Shown here one piece after another: positions 1-4,980 of a DNA stretch of 8,460 bases. The notes under the pieces were generated by a model. It worked only from the letters and a program-made list of their open reading frames with translations. It did no database searches and was not told the origin of the DNA. Numbering within the stretch: the first letter of the stretch is position 1; each line of letters begins with the position of its first letter. Source of the DNA: Eggerthella sp. CAG:298 (GTDB lineage Bacteria > Actinomycetota > Coriobacteriia > Coriobacteriales > Eggerthellaceae); contig FR895140.1 in NCBI GenBank assembly GCA_000435675.1, forward strand, positions 40,990 to 49,449, read 5' to 3'. The position numbers were made by a program, and so were the translations under genes.

Positions 1-33
1 TTTGCATATGCTGCTCGAGCGGCACGCGCAATC

Positions 34-804
34 TTAGTCCGACAAGAAGCCGGTAAGGGGCGAGGATGCCACCGCACCTTTGTCGATCACACGCCCGAGT
101 CCAGCAAGATACGCTTCACGACCGGCTTCGATGGCGAGCTTGAATGCGTGCGCCATAGAGGCTACATCGCCGGCGGTTGCGATCGCGGTATTCGCCATGA
201 CAGCAGCCGCCCCCATCTCCATGGCTTCTGCAGCCTGCGAAGGACGCCCGATGCCCGCATCCACGATGATGGGCAGGTCGATCTCGTCGATCAAGATCTG
301 GATGAAGTCCTTCGTGGCGAGTCCCTTGTTCGATCCGATGGGCGCGCCGAGCGGCATGACCGCTGCAGCACCGGCGCTCGCCAGATCGCGCGCGACATTC
401 AGATCGGGATACATGTAGGGAAGCACGACGAACCCTTCGTTCGCGAGCACTTCGGTGGCCTTGATAGTCTCGTAGTTGTCGGGCAGAAGATACTTCGAAT
501 CGCGCATGATCTCGATCTTCACGAAGTCGCCGCAGCCGAGTTCCCGCGCCAAGCGTGCTATGCGCACGGCCTCTTCTGCAGTGCGCGCGCCCGAAGTGTT
601 CGGCAAGAGCGTAACGCCTTCAGGAATATGTGCGAGGATGGAGTCGGTCTCCGAGTTGGCGCGGCGCAGCGCGAGCGTGATGATCTGCGCACCCGCATGT
701 TCGACCGCCGCTTCCACCAGATCGAGCGAATACTTGCCCGAGCCCAAGATGAAGCGGGAGTCGAAGGATTTCCCTCCGAGAACCAGGGGATCTTCAATGC
801 TCAT
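34..804 (-). CDS. thiG: Thiazole synthase ThiG
   Basis: ThiG condenses 1-deoxy-D-xylulose 5-phosphate, dehydroglycine and the sulfur carried on ThiS-thiocarboxylate into the thiazole phosphate of thiamine, in the cytoplasm. The 256-residue product has the usual family length and is a (beta/alpha)8 barrel from end to end. Visible landmarks are FILGSGKY near residue 18, TLALRRAN at 43-50, and the Schiff-base lysine Lys96 in DFVKIEI followed by KYLLPDN. Further on are PLGAPIGSNKG at 151-161 and DAGIGRPSQA at 182-191, the phosphate-binding end of the barrel. The ATG at 802-804 follows a GAAAGGA ribosome site on the minus strand. thiG is the third gene of thiS-thiF-thiG, 61 bases after thiF. After its TAA an open frame continues to the window edge, where the next thi gene may start. 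Identity is very secure. Confidence 0.97.
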   Translation of the reverse strand: MSIEDPLVLGGKSFDSRFILGSGKYSLDLVEAAVEHAGAQIITLALRRANSETDSILAHIPEGVTLLPNTSGARTAEEAVRIARLARELGCGDFVKIEIMRDSKYLLPDNYETIKATEVLANEGFVVLPYMYPDLNVARDLASAGAAAVMPLGAPIGSNKGLATKDFIQILIDEIDLPIIVDAGIGRPSQAAEAMEMGAAAVMANTAIATAGDVASMAHAFKLAIEAGREAYLAGLGRVIDKGAVASSPLTGFLSD

Positions 805-865
805 AGTCGTCCTTTCGTATAAGCGCGAAAAAGCGCGGTTCGTTTATCGTTGAGGCGAATCGAAC

Positions 866-1528
866 TTAAGGTTCGGTCTCGCCAAGTATCAGCCGCAGGA
901 CCATGTTCGCCTGATGGCCTGCGCAAACGCCAACGCGCGGACTCGCAAGGCTCCCTTCTGTTGCGACGTCGGTGCAGCCATCGCCGCAAAGATAGAGACG
1001 CTCGAGCGCTTTGTGCGTGCGAATCGTGTTCGCAGACCCCATCCCCGCCATGCCTGAGCCGCTCACGATCGTGGTATCGGGGCAGGTGGCAAGCAAGGTC
1101 TCGACGAGCAGGGCCTTTTGGTCGGGTTCGTCGAACGCTTCGCACACGATCGGGCAACCCGCGAAGAGTGTGGGCGCGTTTTTAGCGGTGACCTTCACGG
1201 AGTGCAGCTCCAGTTCAACGAAAGGATTGATCGCACGTAGCGTCTCTGCAAGCGCTTCGGCCTTCTTCATACCCACTTGCGCGCAGGTGTACTGCTGACG
1301 GTGTAGGTTCGACATATCCACCACGTCGAAGTCGACGAGCACGAGCTTGCCCACGCCAAGACGCGCCAGATGGCACGCGGCAGCAGAGCCCAACCCGCCA
1401 AGCCCGGCGATACCTACTCGTGCGCGCGCGAGCTTCTGCTGGTTTTCGGCTCCATGGCGTTTCGCAAGGGCGGCGAAGTAAGCCTCCCGTGAAAGAGCCG
1501 GCGAAGCGTGTGTGGCAGGCGCGCTCAT
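866..1528 (-). CDS. thiF: ThiS adenylyltransferase ThiF (short, clostridial type)
   Basis: ThiF is an E1-like enzyme that adenylates the C-terminal glycine of ThiS so that sulfur can be loaded as a thiocarboxylate. The 220-residue protein has the ATP-binding glycine loop GIAGLGGLGS at 39-48, the acidic turn VDFDVVD at 65-71 and the hallmark NLHRQQY at 74-80. The SGSGMAG segment lies at 156-162, and a C-terminal ASPRVGVCAGHQAN block at 195-208. It is shorter than E. coli ThiF (about 250 residues) and lacks the two CxxC zinc pairs. The only close cysteines are Cys181 and Cys185 in LCGDGC. This matches the short ThiF subfamily seen in clostridia rather than the E. coli or MoeB form. Its ATG overlaps the thiS stop as TAATG, which suggests translational coupling. 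Its ribosome site GGGAGG is formed by the last glycine codons of thiS. Confidence 0.94.
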   Translation of the reverse strand: MSAPATHASPALSREAYFAALAKRHGAENQQKLARARVGIAGLGGLGSAAACHLARLGVGKLVLVDFDVVDMSNLHRQQYTCAQVGMKKAEALAETLRAINPFVELELHSVKVTAKNAPTLFAGCPIVCEAFDEPDQKALLVETLLATCPDTTIVSGSGMAGMGSANTIRTHKALERLYLCGDGCTDVATEGSLASPRVGVCAGHQANMVLRLILGETEP

Positions 1529-1725
1529 TAGCCGCCTCCCACGAAGTGAACGATCTCGACCTTGTCGCCATCGTGAAGCAAGGTGTCATCGAAGGTGCCG
1601 CGGGGAACGATCTCGCCGTTCAATTCGACCGCGACGCGGCTGCGGTCCAGGCCGCGTTCTTCGACGAGCTTCGCAACGCTCGAACCGCTGTCTATCTCGA
1701 ACTCTTCGCCATTGACGATGATCAT
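1528..1725 (-). CDS. thiS: Sulfur carrier protein ThiS
   Basis: ThiS is the small ubiquitin-like protein whose C-terminal thiocarboxylate donates sulfur to ThiG. The 65-residue product begins MIIVNGEEFEI, has the LNGEIVPR loop at 36-42 and ends HFVGGG, giving the required terminal Gly-Gly. The start at 1725 is chosen because AAAGGAGG lies at 1731-1738 (minus strand), five bases before the ATG, and because the family starts exactly here. A longer frame reaching upstream would run into the hairpin leader and adds no homology. It is the first gene of the thi operon, and its TAA overlaps the thiF ATG. A leader hairpin with a U-run 22 bases upstream of the start codon suggests control by transcription attenuation. 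Confidence 0.95.
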   Translation of the reverse strand: MIIVNGEEFEIDSGSSVAKLVEERGLDRSRVAVELNGEIVPRGTFDDTLLHDGDKVEIVHFVGGG

Positions 1726-1730
1726 GCCTG

Positions 1731-1738
1731 CCTCCTTT
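1731..1738 (-). promoter_or_regulatory. Ribosome binding site of thiS
   Basis: AAAGGAGG on the minus strand, five bases before the ATG at 1723-1725. It is a near-perfect Shine-Dalgarno sequence and fixes the thiS start in preference to an ATG further upstream in the same frame. Confidence 0.85.
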
Positions 1739-1747
1739 GCGTCCAAT

Positions 1748-1784
1748 AAAAAAGCACCACGAAGAAACCCCACCGAAGGTGGTG
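1748..1784 (-). terminator. Hairpin plus U-run in the thiS leader (possible attenuator)
   Basis: On the minus strand, CACCAC (1784-1779) can pair with GTGGTG (1760-1755). This six-base-pair stem is followed after one base by six Ts (1753-1748), the layout of an intrinsic terminator. It sits between the likely thiS promoter and the thiS ribosome site, and no minus-strand gene lies upstream. It would therefore stop the operon's own transcript rather than a neighbour's. A competing hairpin, CCACC (1782-1778) with GGTGG (1774-1770) and loop TTC, uses the same bases and would exclude the terminator stem. I see none of the conserved TPP-aptamer segments (CTGAGA, ACCTGA). The terminator stem is short with a long loop, so its strength is uncertain. 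Confidence 0.5.
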
Positions 1785-1820
1785 AGCCCCTTCATGATGC
1801 TTGCGCGTCAATCTGAATTC

Positions 1821-1829
1821 AACATACCA
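1821..1829 (-). promoter_or_regulatory. Candidate extended -10 promoter of thiSFG
   Basis: TGGTATGTT on the minus strand resembles an extended -10 element (TGn plus TATGTT, four of six matches). A poor -35 match, TTGTTC, lies 17 bases upstream. Transcription would start near 1813, giving a leader of about 88 bases that contains the hairpin and U-run. It is supported only by position and partial consensus match. Confidence 0.3.
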
Positions 1830-1860
1830 TGATTCACCATCAAGAACAAGCGCGGCAGGG

Positions 1861-1877
1861 TATAATCGGATGCCTGA
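1861..1877 (+). promoter_or_regulatory. hydE promoter, -10 box and adjacent motif
   Basis: A perfect TATAAT occupies 1861-1866, with no good -35 at the usual distance. ATGCCTGA follows three bases later (1870-1877), matching a motif ATGCNTRA also found beside the candidate hydF and hydrogenase-operon promoters. Transcription would begin near 1873. The mRNA would then be almost leaderless for the ATG at 1877, or would use a later start such as GTG 1904, which has GAGG at 1890-1893 before it. Confidence 0.5.
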
Positions 1878-2953
1878 TGACGAACGAACGAGGCATACCT
1901 GAAGTGCGCGTGCACAACGCGATGCGCTTGATCGAAAAGCTTGAAGCGCAGCAGACGCTCCAGCGCGAAGAATGGGTCGCGCTCTTCGCCGCGCAACACG
2001 ATCCAGCCCTCCGAGCGCATCTGTTCGAGCGCGCACGTGCGGTGCGCGATAAGCATTATGGTCGCCAGGTATTCCTGCGTGGCCTCATCGAATACTCTAA
2101 CTATTGCAAGAACGATTGTTACTACTGCGGGATCCGAGCGTCCAATGCAGATCTGCGCCGCTACCGCCTCGACCCTAAAGAGATCCTTGCCTGTTGTGAA
2201 CAGGGCTACGACCTGGGCTACCGCACCTTCGTCTTGCAGGGCGGGGAAGACCTGAAGGTTCCGCTCGTAGATATCGTCGGTGCACTGCGCACGCGCTTTC
2301 CCGATTGCGCGATCACGGTCTCGGCGGGTGAACTGCCGCGCAAGGTCTACCAGCAGCTCTTTGATGCCGGGGCGGACCGGTATCTCTTGCGTCACGAAAC
2401 AGCTGACCCTCACCACTATGGCAAGCTCCATCCCGCATCCATGAGCCTCGAGGAGCGCAAGGTCTGTCTGTTCGCCCTGCGCGACATCGGCTTTCAGGTG
2501 GGGAGCGGATTTCTAGTAGGCGCACCAGGGCAAACGAGCGAAACGATGGCGGCGAATTTCGCGTTCTTGCACGAGCTCGATCCGCACATGATCGGTATCG
2601 GCCCCTTCATTCCGCATAGCAGCACGCCGTTCGCCAGCAAACCAGCAGGCACGATGGAAGAGACCCTCTTCTTGCTCGCGTGCTTGCGGCTGGCTCATCC
2701 GCGCGCGCTTCTTCCGGCAACGACCGCGCTCGCTACGATCGATCCGCAGGGGCGCATGGCTGGCCTTGAAGCGGGGGCGAACGTGATCATGCCGAATCTT
2801 ACGCCCGCATCCTATCGCGGCGACTACGCGCTCTACAACAACAAGCTCGCCACTGGGCTTGAGGCAGCCGAACAGCACGGCAAGCTCGAAGCCGCTCTTG
2901 CCGCGCAAGGGTATTCGGTCAAATCATCGCGCGGCGATTCGCTCGTCGTTTGA
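1877..2953 (+). CDS. hydE: [FeFe]-hydrogenase maturase HydE (radical SAM)
   Basis: HydE is a cytoplasmic radical-SAM enzyme of the BioB/PylB group that acts on the HydG-derived Fe(CO)2(CN)cysteine unit during assembly of the H-cluster 2Fe subcluster. With this start the protein is 358 residues. It carries the radical-SAM triad CKNDCYYC (Cys77, Cys81, Cys84), the LQGGED glycine-rich turn at 120-125 and SAGELPR at 149-155. The HydE-typical DRYLLRHETADP lies at 167-178, GIGPFIPHSSTP at 240-251 and ANVIMPNLTP at 301-310. The C-terminal cysteines that hold an auxiliary [2Fe-2S] cluster in Thermotoga HydE are absent; that cluster is known not to be essential. PylB is the main alternative, but the HydG, HydF and HydA neighbours decide for HydE. 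The start is uncertain: ATGs at 1829, 1877 and 1919 and a GTG at 1904 are in frame. The 1829 ATG lies upstream of the -10 box. Confidence 0.93.
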   Translation: MTNERGIPEVRVHNAMRLIEKLEAQQTLQREEWVALFAAQHDPALRAHLFERARAVRDKHYGRQVFLRGLIEYSNYCKNDCYYCGIRASNADLRRYRLDPKEILACCEQGYDLGYRTFVLQGGEDLKVPLVDIVGALRTRFPDCAITVSAGELPRKVYQQLFDAGADRYLLRHETADPHHYGKLHPASMSLEERKVCLFALRDIGFQVGSGFLVGAPGQTSETMAANFAFLHELDPHMIGIGPFIPHSSTPFASKPAGTMEETLFLLACLRLAHPRALLPATTALATIDPQGRMAGLEAGANVIMPNLTPASYRGDYALYNNKLATGLEAAEQHGKLEAALAAQGYSVKSSRGDSLVV

Positions 2954-3070
2954 TCGCTGTTGAATCGCAGCACAATCGTCGGTCAACGCATCAAGACCAA
3001 CCATTCAGACCGCTTTTCCTCGTCTCGAACAGACTCGAGCAAACGCACGCTCTAAAAACACGTTAAACTT

Positions 3071-3087
3071 TATGCACTTATGCATGA
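3071..3087 (+). promoter_or_regulatory. Candidate promoter/operator of the hydrogenase operon
   Basis: ATGCA (3072-3076) and TGCAT (3081-3085) form a perfect inverted repeat with spacer CTTA. The right half continues as ATGCATGA (3080-3087), which fits ATGCNTRA as at hydE and hydF. If the same spacing applies, TATGCA at 3071-3076 would be a poor -10 box. TAAACT at 3064-3069 is an alternative. It may be an operator, a promoter, or both. Confidence 0.3.
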
Positions 3088-3092
3088 GAGGG

Positions 3093-3110
3093 GCCGCACC
3101 AAATTGCGGC
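3093..3110 (+). repeat. Hairpin in the leader of the hydrogenase operon
   Basis: GCCGCA (3093-3098) and TGCGGC (3105-3110) form a perfect six-base-pair G+C-rich stem with the six-base loop CCAAAT. No U-run follows, so it is not an intrinsic terminator. It lies 40 bases before the start codon and leaves the ribosome site free. It could be part of a structured leader or protect the 5' end of the mRNA; I recognise no known riboswitch around it. Confidence 0.5.
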
Positions 3111-3150
3111 GTTACCGATAAGGCTCAAGTCACGAGTTCGAGGAGGCTTA

Positions 3151-4980
3151 ATGGCTCGACTTATCATCGAAGAAGCATCCGCTGCCGAAGCGGGCTTCAA
3201 GCAACTATCGCAGGAGGCAGCGCGCCGCATCGTTGCGATGCCAGCGGACCAATGTCCGGTCGAATTCACGCAATCGCTCACCCGCCTGTTCCTTTCGGAA
3301 TCGTGCGGCAAATGCACGCCGTGCCGCATCGGTCTCGCGCAACTGGTCCAACTTCAGCAAGAGGTGCTCGATGGCGTGGGCACCACCGAAACGGTCGAGC
3401 TCATCGCCAGCACGGCGCAGGGAATCCTGGACAGCGCCGATTGCGCGATCGGCCACGAAGCAGCTCGCATGGTACTCAAAAGCCTGCGTTCCTTCGAAGG
3501 GGATTATCGCTCGCATGCCGAGCGCGACCTCTGCTCCGCCGAGCGCAACGCCTATGTTCCCTGCCAGGGCACGTGTCCTGCACATATCGACATTCCGGGT
3601 TACATCGCGTTGGTGAACGCGGGCCAGTACGAAGATGCCCTGCGCGTGATCCGCAACGATAATCCGCTGCCTACGGTCTGTGGGTATGTGTGCGAACATC
3701 CCTGCGAATTCACCTGCCGCCGGAGTCTCGTGGACGATGCGGTGAACATCTGCGGCATCAAGCGCTACGCGGCCGACCACGCCGCGCCCTACCAGCCTCA
3801 GCAAAACCTCGCACCCACGGGCAAGAAGATCGCCGTGATCGGCGGCGGCCCGGCGGGTCTTTCGGCGGCGTATTACCTGCAGCTGATGGGCCACGACGTT
3901 TCCGTCTACGATCAGCGCTCGAAGCTTGGCGGTATGGTGCGCTACGGCATTCCCGATTATCGCCTGCCGCAGGAAAAGCTCGATCAAGACATCGATTTCA
4001 TCCTTTCAACAGGCGTGAAGGCATTCACCAATACCACGATCGGCACCGACCTCACGTATGAGGATCTCGCGAACGATTTCGACGCGATCTATCTTTCGGT
4101 GGGTGCGCACGACGAGAACAAGCTCGGCTGCCCGGGCGAGGACGCCGAAAACGTGCTCTCGGCGGTACGGTTCTTGCGTGCTGCTGGCGATGGTCTTGCC
4201 CCTGATCTTACGGACAAGCGCGTGGTCGTCGTTGGTGGCGGCAACGTTGCGATGGACTGCACGCGTACGGCGCGTCGTTTGGGCGCGGCAAGCGTTGAAT
4301 GCGTCTATCGCCGGCGCATCGCGGACATGACCGCGCTTCCTGAAGAGATCGAAGAAGCGATGGCTGAAGGTTGCCAGATCTCCGAGCTCATGGCGCCGAT
4401 CCGCATCGAAGCGAATGCGACTGGCGCGGTGCGCGCGCTCGTGGTGCAACCGCAATACATCGGCGCAGTGGGGGCAGATGGCCGTCCGAAGCCTCAGGCA
4501 GCGAACGTTGCCGAAGTGGAGATTCCCTGCGATGTGATCATCGTGGCCATCGGTCAGAAGATCAACACCGATGCGTTCGCGCATGTGGTCGCCACGGAAC
4601 GCGGACGCATTCTGGCGAACGATCAGGGCGCCCTTGCCGATCACAACGGCCTGTTCGCAGGTGGAGATGCGGTCACGGGTCCAGCAACGGTCATTCGCGC
4701 GATCGCGGCAGGCAAGGTGGCTGCAGCCAACATCGATGAAGCGCTCGGCTTTCACCATAACGTGCACGACGAAGTCACGATTCCCGCCCCGCTCACCACG
4801 CGGCCGGCAACCGGGCGTGTCGAACAGACGAACCGCCGGTTCGCCGAGGCGATCAAAGACTTCGACATTGCGAAGAACGGCATGACGCAAGACGAGGTCG
4901 AGCAGGAAACGAGCCGTTGCCTGCGATGCGACCATCACGGCTTTGGCAAAGTTTGCGGAAAGGAAGCACTGGTATGGTAA
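3151..4980 (+). CDS. NuoF iron-sulfur domain fused to GltD-like FAD/NAD(P) oxidoreductase, hydrogenase partner subunit
   Basis: This 609-residue protein is the likely electron-transfer partner of the HydA encoded next. Residues 1-130 are only the C-terminal [4Fe-4S] part of NuoF/HydB: SCGKCTPCRIG (Cys52, Cys55, Cys58) with Cys98 in DCAIG. The FMN and NADH domains of NuoF are missing. Residues 135-540 match the glutamate synthase small subunit and NfnB. They have cluster cysteines at 138, 142, 177, 181, 185 and 189 and the FAD loop GGGPAGLSAAYYL at 231-243. A second Rossmann motif VGGGNVAMDC at 361-370 is followed by VYRRR at 385-389, and GGDAVTGPATVIRAIAAG at 504-521 closes the FAD site. A tail with CLRC and a later cysteine (590, 593, 602) could hold another cluster. 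AGGAGG at 3141-3146 sets the start. No glutamate synthase large subunit is present, so glutamate synthesis is unlikely; H2-linked NAD(P) reduction or the reverse is inferred. Confidence 0.88.
   Translation: MARLIIEEASAAEAGFKQLSQEAARRIVAMPADQCPVEFTQSLTRLFLSESCGKCTPCRIGLAQLVQLQQEVLDGVGTTETVELIASTAQGILDSADCAIGHEAARMVLKSLRSFEGDYRSHAERDLCSAERNAYVPCQGTCPAHIDIPGYIALVNAGQYEDALRVIRNDNPLPTVCGYVCEHPCEFTCRRSLVDDAVNICGIKRYAADHAAPYQPQQNLAPTGKKIAVIGGGPAGLSAAYYLQLMGHDVSVYDQRSKLGGMVRYGIPDYRLPQEKLDQDIDFILSTGVKAFTNTTIGTDLTYEDLANDFDAIYLSVGAHDENKLGCPGEDAENVLSAVRFLRAAGDGLAPDLTDKRVVVVGGGNVAMDCTRTARRLGAASVECVYRRRIADMTALPEEIEEAMAEGCQISELMAPIRIEANATGAVRALVVQPQYIGAVGADGRPKPQAANVAEVEIPCDVIIVAIGQKINTDAFAHVVATERGRILANDQGALADHNGLFAGGDAVTGPATVIRAIAAGKVAAANIDEALGFHHNVHDEVTIPAPLTTRPATGRVEQTNRRFAEAIKDFDIAKNGMTQDEVEQETSRCLRCDHHGFGKVCGKEALVW

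Larger units (their letters stand above)
2954..3150 (+). other. Intergenic leader of the hydrogenase operon
   Basis: This 197-base gap holds no gene I can support. Its left part shows only a weak four-base stem (CTCG 3024-3027, CGAG 3036-3039) with no U-run, so no clear hydE terminator is visible. The right part has two neat inverted repeats (3072-3085 and 3093-3110) and then the ribosome site AGGAGG at 3141-3146. Base composition is more A+T-rich around 3051-3080, where a promoter would be expected. Confidence 0.6.

Noticed and set aside
1..25. Possible start of the next thi gene at GTG 25-23 or ATG 7-5 on the minus strand
   Set aside because: Only a few codons, with no ribosome site; too short to identify, so not listed as a gene.
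148..822. A plus-strand open frame opposite thiG
   Set aside because: Antisense shadow of a fully convincing ThiG with Lys96 and phosphate-site motifs.
1726..1810. TPP riboswitch before thiS
   Set aside because: The conserved aptamer segments cannot be found in the leader; only the terminator-like hairpin is supported.
3060..3090. Rex redox-repressor site before the hydrogenase operon
   Set aside because: CGTTAAAC is reminiscent of one half-site, but no matching inverted half follows.
3093..3120. c-di-GMP riboswitch suggested by GTTACCGAT at 3111-3119
   Set aside because: Only this short end segment matches; the conserved upstream GCAAACC and GGACGCAAAGCC elements are missing.
4006..4938. 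A long minus-strand open frame opposite the GltD-like fusion
   Set aside because: Low-complexity Arg/Ala/His-rich translation with no motif. The plus strand encodes clear FAD and NAD(P) sites over the same bases.
3151..4980. Glutamate synthase small subunit (gltD) as the gene's function
   Set aside because: No large subunit is nearby, it is fused to a NuoF cluster domain and it overlaps hydA, so the role is more likely in hydrogenase electron transfer.
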